This document shows positions 8,668 to 16,711 of a DNA stretch of 64,000 bases, in pieces. Below the pieces are notes generated by a model. It was not told the DNA's origin, searched no databases, and saw only the letters and a list, made by a program, of their open reading frames with translations. The DNA lies in assembly GCA_903932145.1 (NCBI GenBank), contig CAIZFE010000080.1:1-64000 (forward strand), written 5' to 3'. This DNA is from an uncultured Rhodopila sp. (GTDB taxonomy: Bacteria > Pseudomonadota > Alphaproteobacteria > Acetobacterales > Acetobacteraceae). The position numbers and the translations under genes were made by a program. Position 1 is the first letter of the stretch. Each line of letters opens with the position of its first letter.

Positions 8668-10311
8668 TTAGCCTACAGTATTACCCATGTCGTCCAGGAG
8701 GCCGCTTGTCAACGCTCGGACAAGCTCGTCGTCATCAACCACGAGTATCTTAGGGTGGCCGTACACCGATGGATCTGGCACGGCGTCATCTGCGTCGTCC
8801 GGTTCCGCAGCATCGTTCCTCGGCAGAAAGATGTCGATAGCCGTGCCCTCGCCCGGCGCGGTACAAATAGCAAGCCCGCCGTTCGACTGGCTGGCAAAGC
8901 TGTGCACCATTGCGAGGCCCAAGCCGGTTCCCTTGCCGACGCCCTTGGTCGTGAAGAACGGTTCCAATGCGCGCGCCACCACATCGGGCGGCATGCCGGT
9001 CCCGGTATCGGCAACCGAGATCACCACGCAGTCCCCTGACGGGCATGCTTCGTCGCGCGGCGCGTCCGCGGGCAGGTTATGAGCCGAAATAGCCAACGTT
9101 CCGCCCCGCGGCATGGCGTCGCGCGCATTTGTCGCCAGATTCAATAGCGCCACCTCCAGGCGATTTTTGTCGGCCACGACAGGCCACAGGTCCGGCGCCT
9201 CTTTAACGATTAGATTGACCTGCGAGCCGACGCAGTGCCTGACGAGTTGCTTCGTTTCCGCAAGAATGGAATTCAGGTCGATCCGCACCGGCTTTACTGC
9301 CTCGCGGCGGGCAAATGCCAGTAGGTGTTCGAATAGTCCTGTCGCCCGCGCGGCGGCCTTCTCGCCAGTATCGGCCCATCGTCGGATCTCACTGTCGGTC
9401 GTTTTTTTTGTGATATGGCGAAGGACATTGGTAAGGATGAACAGGATGTTGTTGCAATCGTGGACTATTCCACTGGTGAGTTGGCCTAGCGCCTCCATCT
9501 TCTGGGTTTGCGCCAACGTAGCCTGTACGAGTTCGCGCCTCTCCATCTCGGCGAGAAGTTCGCGTGCGGTCTCGGTCAGGGCGCAGGTGCGCTCCTGAAC
9601 TAACCGTTCCAGGCGTTCTTCGATTTCAACGGTCGCGGTTATATCCATTACGATATTATACAACCATCTGGTCCCCGGCCGGTGGCTGAACGCAGCGCCC
9701 CGAGCCTTTAGCCACCGCCAACTTCCATCCGGATGCTCCCAGCGAAACTCGATGGCAAAGTTGTTGGAGGCACCACTCCGGATGGAAAGAGCAGCATTCC
9801 AGTAAGCATCCTGGTCTTCCGGGTGAACGCGACGGGCGAATTCCGCTAATTCAGGGCCGTTCATCGAAACTGGGACCTCAGCGGGTAGCACGCCCCCAAC
9901 TATCTCGGATGTCCGTCGGTCTGCCTTGAGCGTCCACGCTTCGTAGTCGAATTCGTAGACGCCGATCCCAGCGGCATCCAATGGCAGACGGAAGCGGATT
10001 TCGCTTTCCTTAACGACCGTCTCGATGACCGAGCATGGTCGATCCTCGCACGGGGGCGGGGTCGCGGGCCGCGCAACGGCAGCGGCGTTTCGATCCAGTG
10101 GCCAGATCTTTTTAAGGCGGCTCAGGAACTGAACACCAACTGAAGAAAGTCGGCTGGCTTCATCTGATTCTTGCAGTAGGGGCGGCACGCGCGTCCTCGT
10201 TCCAGTACTCGTCGTGGGTGTATCAAGCCTGGTTGATTTGATAGCAGAGAGCTTCACAACCGCACTAACAACAAGCGACCCATGTTGGGTCGTTCGTCCT
10301 AATTGCCGCAC
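8668..10311 (-). CDS. PAS histidine kinase with truncated receiver
   Basis: Cytoplasmic sensor kinase of 547 residues. Order: poorly conserved N-terminus (1-100), PAS domain with PAC-type end (about 105-230), coiled coil, dimerisation helix with phospho-accepting His284 in GIVHDCNNIL, then an ATPase domain with N box (LLNLATNARD) and G boxes (DTGTGM, GKGTGLGL). At 521 a receiver domain begins (KILVVDDDELVRALTSGLL) but a stop arrives after only 27 residues, before the phospho-accepting Asp and Lys. The neighbouring kinase at 13058 shows what the full receiver looks like. The ATG lies 136 bp from the displaced comF end. The kinase may still act on other receivers. Confidence 0.85.
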   Translation of the reverse strand: MRQLGRTTQHGSLVVSAVVKLSAIKSTRLDTPTTSTGTRTRVPPLLQESDEASRLSSVGVQFLSRLKKIWPLDRNAAAVARPATPPPCEDRPCSVIETVVKESEIRFRLPLDAAGIGVYEFDYEAWTLKADRRTSEIVGGVLPAEVPVSMNGPELAEFARRVHPEDQDAYWNAALSIRSGASNNFAIEFRWEHPDGSWRWLKARGAAFSHRPGTRWLYNIVMDITATVEIEERLERLVQERTCALTETARELLAEMERRELVQATLAQTQKMEALGQLTSGIVHDCNNILFILTNVLRHITKKTTDSEIRRWADTGEKAAARATGLFEHLLAFARREAVKPVRIDLNSILAETKQLVRHCVGSQVNLIVKEAPDLWPVVADKNRLEVALLNLATNARDAMPRGGTLAISAHNLPADAPRDEACPSGDCVVISVADTGTGMPPDVVARALEPFFTTKGVGKGTGLGLAMVHSFASQSNGGLAICTAPGEGTAIDIFLPRNDAAEPDDADDAVPDPSVYGHPKILVVDDDELVRALTSGLLDDMGNTVG

Positions 10312-10446
10312 GGCAGGAAGGAGCCGCGCTTGCGCACTGGGGCAGCGCCCGTCCGCAAAGTCCTGGCCGGGAGAATCCTCGCGACGCCCCCTAAGAACCT
10401 CTATTCAGAAGATCGGACAGAATACACGTGGCGAGCATCCACCAGT

Positions 10447-10556
10447 CTACCTTAGCCTAGGATCCGGAACCCGCGCCGCCACCAGGACATCCACCGCCGC
10501 TGCCCCTGCCTCCAGCAATACGGACGCGCACGCGCCTGCTGTCGCCCCGGACGTCA
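10447..10556 (-). pseudogene. displaced 3' end of comF
   Basis: On the minus strand this codes for the last 35 codons of ComF, starting inside the PRPP loop (TSGATA) and ending with the same PDPRLR and TAG stop as the intact gene. Most differences from the intact end are synonymous; the only two residue changes are Ser to Gly and Ala to Ser. It therefore comes from a comF that had been under selection, not from a decaying local copy. Upstream of 10556 the homology stops abruptly. Confidence 0.8.
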
Positions 10557-10651
10557 CTCACAGTTGGCCCAGACAGGTCGAGCCAGAACGATGGGGCAAT
10601 GGTGTCCACTTGGCACGGTGATTTTGGGCGCGGTCCATGGACACGCCGGGG

Positions 10652-10680
10652 TTGACATAATTTAACGATAATGTTAGTAA
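10652..10680 (+). promoter_or_regulatory. promoter with palindromic operator, copy 2
   Basis: TTGACA at 10652-10657, 17-bp spacer and TAGTAA at 10675-10680, with the palindrome-like AACGATAATGTT (10664-10675) in the spacer. ATG 10688 follows after 7 bp, as in copy 1. No ribosome-binding site fits between, pointing to a leaderless messenger. Confidence 0.6.
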
Positions 10681-10687
10681 ATGCGCC

Positions 10688-11515
10688 ATGGAGCCTATGA
10701 CGCCAACCATGACCCGGCCGGCCCCGCCCGATCCCGCACTGGACCGGCCCGGCCGCACCATACCAGAACGAATCGCCGCCCTGCTGCATGTCGTCCGTGT
10801 CCTGCTCGGTCACGGTCGCCGCCTCGTTGAAACCGTCCCCGAACGCGTCGCCGACGTTGAATTCGCCGCTCTGGCCGCCGTCTGCGGCACCTACATGCTG
10901 CCGGCCATCCTCGCCCGCCTGCAACGCGGCATTCTGCGGGCGATGGCGTTGGAGCGTTACCTGCTATCCCGCGCCGCAAAAGGCCGCGAGATTGCATACG
11001 TGTACGCGCGCGAGCGCAAGCCGGCCAAGCCCCGCGCGGAACCGTCAGAGGGAACGCAGGCCGGGTCAAAAGAGGAGGCGCGGGACGCGCCCGGACCCAA
11101 GCGCCGGCCGTTCGATCCGGACGATCTCCGTATCCCCACCCTTGAGGAACTCGACGCCGAGGTCCGTCGCCGTCCGATCGGCCGCACCATCCTCTCGATC
11201 TGCATGGACCTCGCCGTCATCCCCAGTTTCTGCACCGGCCCATTCTGGAATCAGATATCCGACACGCTCCAGTCCTACGGCGGCAGCTTCACGACACTGT
11301 TTAAGATACGGCAACACCGCGAGATATCGTTTCAGAAAGAGCGGGACAAGAAACCGGACTCCTGGAGCTTTGACTGGAAGTTCCCGCCACCTGAGACGGT
11401 TCGCCAAGTGCTTGGGTACATGATCGGCGACTCACCCATTTGGGACCCGTTCGATCCGTTACTGGCCACCGCTCCTCCCCGAGTCCCATCGCCGGACATG
11501 CGTGCCACCCTCTGA
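10688..11515 (+). CDS. unknown family, intact copy 2
   Basis: 275 residues, no domain that I recognise. A Pro-rich start is followed by an all-helical N-terminal part (about 25-115) with LLHVVRVLLGHGRRL and ILRAMALERYLL. A charged linker (about 116-145) leads to the Pro/Asp motif FDPDDLRIPTLEELDAE. The C-terminal part (about 160-260) has conserved CMDLAV, FCTGPFWNQI, ISFQKERDKKPDSW and ATAPP. No signal peptide and no clear membrane span. The promoter and ATG spacing indicate leaderless expression, probably with a repressor acting in the promoter spacer. A second copy with one stop lies at 6363, and similarity extends into the flanks, so the unit of duplication was about 0.95 kb. Confidence 0.75.
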   Translation: MEPMTPTMTRPAPPDPALDRPGRTIPERIAALLHVVRVLLGHGRRLVETVPERVADVEFAALAAVCGTYMLPAILARLQRGILRAMALERYLLSRAAKGREIAYVYARERKPAKPRAEPSEGTQAGSKEEARDAPGPKRRPFDPDDLRIPTLEELDAEVRRRPIGRTILSICMDLAVIPSFCTGPFWNQISDTLQSYGGSFTTLFKIRQHREISFQKERDKKPDSWSFDWKFPPPETVRQVLGYMIGDSPIWDPFDPLLATAPPRVPSPDMRATL

Positions 11516-11777
11516 TTCCGGGGGCGCTTTCGCGCGCGCACCGGGCCGATCTCGTTCCGCACGGTCCCGGGGACAATCCGGTGAATAGCGTTTCGCGATG
11601 CACCGGGCCGAGGATCTTATCAGCCCGAAGTGTCAGCACCGCTCGGGCGTCCGGTGCTTGATGTTCGAGCAAGCTCCGAAGGGAAACCCCGGCTTAATGG
11701 CTGGTTCGTGCAATCCTGGCGATCCGATAGGCTGGCAGCGCGTGAGCACGAGTCCGAACCAACCAGGATACGATTTG

Positions 11778-11891
11778 ATGCGCGAGACGACGCTGGAGCC
11801 GTCAGAGTTGCTGAACAGGGTCGTGGATTACGTCCACGCTCGCCGCGTCGTGCTGTTTGGCTCGCGGGCGCGTGGCGAGGTCGAACCATAG
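11778..11891 (+). pseudogene. MntA-type nucleotidyltransferase fragment
   Basis: A 37-codon open frame from ATG 11778 ends with VVLFGSRARGEVEP and a TAG. The GSRARGE motif is the start of the active site in minimal nucleotidyltransferases (MntA antitoxin type), which normally continue with the catalytic Asp pair and run to about 100-140 residues. All that follows is missing, and no HEPN toxin partner is recognisable downstream to 12053. I read it as the remnant of a HepT/MntA toxin-antitoxin pair. Confidence 0.6.
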
Positions 11892-12053
11892 GCCGCGGAT
11901 GCCTGCTTTGCGTCCAGGACGTAAGAAGCCGCGGTCGCGCATGGCGACGCAGAGACAAATGCCAAAATTCGGGAAACTGAGCTAAGCTTGCCAATATCGC
12001 ACTCGGCAGCCGCCATCGTCGAAAGTGACACGGAACCATAATCAGGATCTGGA
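11892..12053. other. remnant DNA before heme oxygenase gene
   Basis: No complete gene. Short frames on both strands carry no recognisable domain. It must contain the promoter and leader of the heme oxygenase gene; no clear boxes are visible. Confidence 0.4.
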
Positions 12054-12668
12054 ATGACACTTCCAATGGAAGCTATCGCACGTCGGGCGTTGCAACAGGC
12101 AACGAAGCCGGCGCACGAACGTCTGCATTCGAATGTCGCGTTTGCGGCACTTCTTCGGGGGGATCTGGAACTGCCGGCTTACCGGCGCCTTTTGGTTTGC
12201 CTGCTCGGACTCCATGAGCCGATCGAGCAAAGCCTGGGACGATTGCGCGCTGACCCGCTGCTCGCCTGGCGCTGTGCGGGCGCTCATATGTCAAGGGCAG
12301 GCCTGCTTTGCACCGACCTCGCCGTGCTGGGATTTGGCCCGCTTGAGATTGAGGCCGCTCCCCGCGCGCATGCGCTGCTCCCGCCACTTCTCGACACCGC
12401 GTCGGCGCTTGGCTGTGCGTGGGTCGTCGAAGGCTCGGCGCTAGGCGGCCGGGTGATGTCGGCGAAGGTCGATGCAATGCTTAGCCAGACGCACGAAACG
12501 GGCGGGGGTGCGTTCTTCTCCTCCGACCCCGACCAGCCCGCACGCTGGCGCGGTTGCTGTGAAGCTGTCGAGGCATGCAGCGCGCAGCCGGATGGCCTTT
12601 CGGCTATGACCCGCGCCGCCATGACCACTTTCGCCGCGTTTGAAACATGGCTCGGCGCATCAAACTGA
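12054..12668 (+). CDS. biliverdin-producing heme oxygenase
   Basis: Cytoplasmic enzyme that opens heme to biliverdin, iron and CO; biliverdin is the chromophore of bacteriophytochromes. The 204 residues fit the BphO/HmuO family: His21 in KPAHERLH is the likely proximal heme ligand, and the distal-helix motif CAWVVEGSALGGRVM (about 121-135) carries the flexible Gly pair GSALGG. It is encoded 2 kb upstream of the bacteriophytochrome on the same strand, with the hybrid kinase between, so its role is most likely chromophore supply rather than iron scavenging. Start at ATG 12054; a second in-frame ATG lies at 12066. Confidence 0.88.
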   Translation: MTLPMEAIARRALQQATKPAHERLHSNVAFAALLRGDLELPAYRRLLVCLLGLHEPIEQSLGRLRADPLLAWRCAGAHMSRAGLLCTDLAVLGFGPLEIEAAPRAHALLPPLLDTASALGCAWVVEGSALGGRVMSAKVDAMLSQTHETGGGAFFSSDPDQPARWRGCCEAVEACSAQPDGLSAMTRAAMTTFAAFETWLGASN

Positions 12669-13057
12669 CCGGGCACCGTTGACGACCAAAGGGACGAGGC
12701 TTGTCGCTTGTCGTTGCGGACAAAAATCCATGCGGAAAATCGCGGTGACTGTGGGCGCCGGTCTGCGATCACGTATTCGGCATCAACCGATGATAGCCCC
12801 ATGTCTCGTCAACAACGGTGGTAAACGAATCGTGCCGCTCCATATATTGTAACAATGTGAATACCCGGGAATTCGCGGTGCGAAGAACAGCGTCCAGAGC
12901 ACTATCACGCTGCGTCTTCGGCACGGCGGGCTGCAATTTGTGAAATCTAATTTTCCTAACTGAAGCGAGACGGTCCGGAGTGCGGCGGGCGCATCACGGA
13001 ATCTGCGTTCCATAATGCGGCTCTCAGTCGGTCTGACCGTGAAAGAAGCTATACTCT
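12669..13057. other. intergenic, no gene seen
   Basis: 389 bp between the heme oxygenase and kinase genes. The right part is AT-richer (near 12940-12965) and may hold a promoter for the kinase-phytochrome pair, but no boxes are clear and no open frame looks coding. Confidence 0.45.
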
Positions 13058-14698
13058 ATGCCTTTCGAGGATCGCCTCGGCCGCACCAGGCTAGATGCAG
13101 ACCATGCGACTTTGCGTGTCATCATGGATTTCACCCTCGACCGCGTTGTGGTGTTAGACGAGGAGGGACACTTTCTTTTCGTCAACCGAAGCGCCTGCCG
13201 CCATCTCGGCGTGAAGGACCCGGATTCTCTGCTCGGCACCGCTTGGCACGAACTTTGGGATACTGATGCGGCTGTCGTCGTCCGGGCGGCGATCGCCCAA
13301 GCGGCAATGGGCGAGAGCGCACGGTTCATCGGGATGATGAACAACTTTGAGGGCTTCCCCGTGTGGTGGGACGTATCAGTCAGTCCCATTCCCGGGATTG
13401 ATGGCCACGGGCGGCGCATCCTTGCCGTCGCACGCGACGTGACCGTGGGCCGTACAGCCGAGGAGAAACTTCGCCTCGCCAACATTTGCCTGGAAGCGAT
13501 CGTTACCGAGAACAAGCAGGCTATGAGCGCTGCAACCAGGGAACTGGCGGTGCACGAGCGAAAGAATAAGGAAATGAGCGAGGCGCTGCTCCAGGCGCAA
13601 AAATTGGAGGCCCTCGGCGAACTCACAGGCAGTGTGGCGCATGACTTCAACAATCTTCTCACCGCTATCCGAGGCAGTTTTGACCTGCTCGTTCGACGCG
13701 TTCACGACGAAGCTGGTCAACGTCTGCTCCGCAACGGCACCGTGGCTTCGCAGCGCGCTGCAGGCCTTGTGCAGAAACTTCTGGCGTTCGCACGACGTGA
13801 GCAAATGGAGCCCGTCCTGGTTGATCTGGCGGACGTGCTGACGAATGCCGGTGATTTGCTCCGACAAGGGGTGGGAAGCAAAGTCAGGTTGGAGGTCAAA
13901 CCCATCCCCGCAGGGCTCTGGAAATTTTGGGCCGAACCGAACGAGATCGAGATCGCGCTGCTGAACCTGGCCGTCAACGCGCGTGACGCGATGCCCGAAG
14001 GCGGCACACTGACGATTTCAGCCTTCAATGCGCCTGGCGGTGCGAAGAACAGGCCGGTTTGGCTGCCGCCGCAGGATTACATCTTGCTGGCGTTGCAGGA
14101 TACCGGAGTGGGAATGTCACCGGAGGTGCTGGCGCGGGCGACCGAGGCGTTCTTCACCACCAAGGAAGCTGGCAAGGGAACCGGCCTCGGATTGCCGATG
14201 GTCGATCGTTTGGCCGAGAAGGCTGGCGGCAAACTCCATATCGAAAGCGTCTTGGGCAGCGGCACGACGATGACCCTTGTGCTCAAGCGCGCCGACGAGC
14301 AGCACGCTGCCATCGCTAAGGAAGACGCTACGATCGATGCCGCCCGACACGGCGATGCAACGCTGTTGATCGTGGACGATGATGAGCAGGTGCGGACGGT
14401 TACAGCAACGTTCTTGCGCGATCTACGTTACCACGTCATCGAGGCAACAAATGGGAGTTCCGGGTTGCTTCTCGCACGGGCGTCTGGCTCGGTTAATCTG
14501 GTCGTGACGGACGCGACCATGCCGGGCTGCGACGGTCCGACGCTAGCTGCTCGTCTGCGAGCAGAGTGGCCCGCACTGCCAATCATTTTTTTAACAGGAT
14601 TTGCTGGGAACCCCTTACTCGCGAATGAAACGGTCATGATGAAACCCTATGCTTTTCCCGAACTGGCGGATCTCGTCGCCGAACGGCTTGGCCGATGA
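13058..14698 (+). CDS. hybrid histidine kinase, PAS-HK-receiver
   Basis: 546-residue cytoplasmic signalling protein. Order: PAS domain (about 15-130), coiled coil (about 135-185), dimerisation helix with phospho-accepting His195 in GSVAHDFNNLL, ATPase domain with N box LLNLAVNARD (301-310) and G boxes DTGVGM (348-353) and GKGTGLGL (372-379), and a C-terminal receiver (about 434-546) with acidic triad DDD (440-442), phospho-accepting Asp485 in VVTDATMPG and Lys529. All catalytic residues are present. Its stop overlaps the bacteriophytochrome start by 4 bp (ATGA), so the two are translationally coupled. It is the obvious candidate to supply the kinase that the phytochrome lacks. No DNA-binding output is present. 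Confidence 0.92.
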   Translation: MPFEDRLGRTRLDADHATLRVIMDFTLDRVVVLDEEGHFLFVNRSACRHLGVKDPDSLLGTAWHELWDTDAAVVVRAAIAQAAMGESARFIGMMNNFEGFPVWWDVSVSPIPGIDGHGRRILAVARDVTVGRTAEEKLRLANICLEAIVTENKQAMSAATRELAVHERKNKEMSEALLQAQKLEALGELTGSVAHDFNNLLTAIRGSFDLLVRRVHDEAGQRLLRNGTVASQRAAGLVQKLLAFARREQMEPVLVDLADVLTNAGDLLRQGVGSKVRLEVKPIPAGLWKFWAEPNEIEIALLNLAVNARDAMPEGGTLTISAFNAPGGAKNRPVWLPPQDYILLALQDTGVGMSPEVLARATEAFFTTKEAGKGTGLGLPMVDRLAEKAGGKLHIESVLGSGTTMTLVLKRADEQHAAIAKEDATIDAARHGDATLLIVDDDEQVRTVTATFLRDLRYHVIEATNGSSGLLLARASGSVNLVVTDATMPGCDGPTLAARLRAEWPALPIIFLTGFAGNPLLANETVMMKPYAFPELADLVAERLGR

Positions 14699-16347
14699 CA
14701 GACACGCCACCGCCCGTGTTCGGCGAGGCAACGCTGTCCAATTGTGACAGTGAGATTATTCATACCCCCGGTGCGATCCAGGCGCATGGCATCCTGCTGG
14801 TGTTGTCCGAACCGGACCTCGTCATCCGGCAGGCCAGTGACAACATGCGCCGTCACCTCGGTCTCGGCACCGCACACATGCTAGGAAAGGAACTTTCCCT
14901 GCTGGTGGATGCGCACGCAATGGATGCCGTCCGATCGGCAATGACGGAAGATCTGGTTGAGCCCGCATACTTGCCGCCACTGACGACCACCGTCGGGCTA
15001 CGCATGGAAGCTCTGATCCATCGCACTGAAGTCGGGCTGATTCTGGAACTTGAGCCATTGGAAGCTGCGCCCATCTTTAACCTGCCATTGGCATTTCGCA
15101 AGATGCTGCACGCCGTCCATGCCGCGCCATCGGTGGTTGCCGCGTGCGCCGAGGCAGCACGGCAGCTTCGCGAGATCACAGGTTTCGACCGCGTCATGGT
15201 CTATCGCTTTCTTGAGGATGACACGGGCACGGTGATTGCCGAGGATCGGCGGAAAGACCTTCCGCCTTTCCTCGGGATGCACTACCCGGCAAGCGACATT
15301 CCGGCCCCGGCCAGAAAGCTGTTCATACTGAAGCCGCTGCGTGTCCTGGTCGGCATCGATAACGCGAATGCTGCCCTGGTGCCGGTTCTGAACCCCACCA
15401 CGGCCGCGCCGCTGGACATGAGCCTCTGCGTATTGCGTGCGCCGTCACCAATCCACGTAGAATATCTTCGCAACATGGGGGTTTCCGCGTCCATGTCGTT
15501 GTCCATACTGCGGGATGGACGTCTATGGGGCATGATCGCGTGCCACCATGATTCCGATCGCCGGGTTTCCCATGCGCACCGCGTGGCCTGTGAGGCTCTG
15601 GGCGACCTGTTGACCGTGCAGATCGAGGCGAAAGAGCTCCAGGACAATTTAGCTGAAACTGTCCGCCTCCATGCCTGGAGCGTTCAGGCATTGTCCCACC
15701 TGGGCCTCGGCGGCGCCTTATTCGATACACTTAAAGGCATGGGCTCCTGGCTTATGCATTTTGTGCCGACGATCGGCGTTGCGGTGCATGTTGACGGTCA
15801 TACTGCAACATTTGGCCAGGTACCTGATGAAGCGACGCTTAAAATACTGATCGATTTCCTCCAAACCAGGACGGTGGAAGGCGTTCTCGCGACACACAAA
15901 CTCGATGGCTACCTGGAGAGCGCGCCGTCGCCGATTTGCGGGCTGCTGGCGGTGCCGGTTTCGCGGGAACCTGGCGATGTGCTGATGTGGTTCCGGCCGG
16001 AAATTGAGCAAACCTTCGTCTGGGCGGGGGACCCGTCGAAGCCAGTTAGCATCGGCCCTTCTGGCGCTCGGCTGACGCCGCGTGGCTCATTCGAGGCTTG
16101 GATTGAGACTGTTCGCGGGCAGTCCGAGCCGTGGAGCGTTACGGAGATGGAAGCGGCACGCGCGTTCGGATTAGCGCTCGTAAAACGTCCTCGTTCGAAT
16201 ACCTCAACCGCCCCGCAGCCGTTGGCAACGGACGCGGTTGAGCAGCGCATCACGGACGCCATTATTCTGTCGCAAGATGCTGGTGAAGCATTGCGCCAGG
16301 TGATCAAGACATTCGACTTGCTGTCCGAACGCCTCGGAGGCCAGTAG
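14695..16347 (+). CDS. bacteriophytochrome core without kinase
   Basis: Red/far-red photoreceptor, 550 residues, PAS-GAF-PHY only. Cys17 (SNCDSEIIHTPGAIQAHG) is the position that binds biliverdin in bacterial phytochromes. The GAF domain has YPASDIP with Asp201, His254 in SPIHVEYL and the ACHHD motif. The PHY domain has the tongue motifs FRPE (433-436) and PRGSF (462-466), so photoconversion chemistry looks intact. After the PHY domain only about 70 residues of helical, Ser/Thr/Pro-linked tail remain: no histidine kinase, GGDEF or other output. Canonical family members continue into a kinase of 200 or more residues. The 4-bp overlap with the upstream hybrid kinase suggests signalling in trans. 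Confidence 0.93.
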   Translation: MTDTPPPVFGEATLSNCDSEIIHTPGAIQAHGILLVLSEPDLVIRQASDNMRRHLGLGTAHMLGKELSLLVDAHAMDAVRSAMTEDLVEPAYLPPLTTTVGLRMEALIHRTEVGLILELEPLEAAPIFNLPLAFRKMLHAVHAAPSVVAACAEAARQLREITGFDRVMVYRFLEDDTGTVIAEDRRKDLPPFLGMHYPASDIPAPARKLFILKPLRVLVGIDNANAALVPVLNPTTAAPLDMSLCVLRAPSPIHVEYLRNMGVSASMSLSILRDGRLWGMIACHHDSDRRVSHAHRVACEALGDLLTVQIEAKELQDNLAETVRLHAWSVQALSHLGLGGALFDTLKGMGSWLMHFVPTIGVAVHVDGHTATFGQVPDEATLKILIDFLQTRTVEGVLATHKLDGYLESAPSPICGLLAVPVSREPGDVLMWFRPEIEQTFVWAGDPSKPVSIGPSGARLTPRGSFEAWIETVRGQSEPWSVTEMEAARAFGLALVKRPRSNTSTAPQPLATDAVEQRITDAIILSQDAGEALRQVIKTFDLLSERLGGQ

Positions 16348-16711
16348 CCAATCGACCCGCTCGCGAACGTGAGCACGGCCGCGCCTGACAATACCTTCCG
16401 GTAAATCCAGAACTCTTGGGTCATCGGTATTCGCAGGCCAAAAGCCGCACAATGGCTATCCGTAAGCTGCGTGCGGTGCGACCGGACCATTTTGCTAAAA
16501 ATTTGAATTTCCGTAGATGAAATCTATAGGTTTTTGTGTTGTATATTTTGGTTTTTGGACCCGTTTCGCGGCTTCGGCAACCGTGCGAGAGGAAACGGCG
16601 GCTCATTAGACACCGGATGGTGGTTGTATGTCCCTCTATCAAACGGCCAAGGAAACTACGATGTCTCACATTTGGTTTTACCCGCCGCCGGAGCCCGGCA
16701 AGGATGATTCT
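16348..16711. other. intergenic between convergent genes
   Basis: 364 bp between bphP-like and comF 3' ends. An AT-rich patch lies near 16500-16555. A short frame from ATG 16661 runs antisense into comF and is not convincing. No T-tailed hairpin was found. Confidence 0.45.

Noticed and set aside
8562-8672. Minus-strand frame ending in a YRGGQFRVQGK and YR pattern, overlapping the ends of two genes
   Set aside because: Only about 35 codons, no start codon, and antisense to the tandem-HTH gene; possibly a remnant but not supportable.
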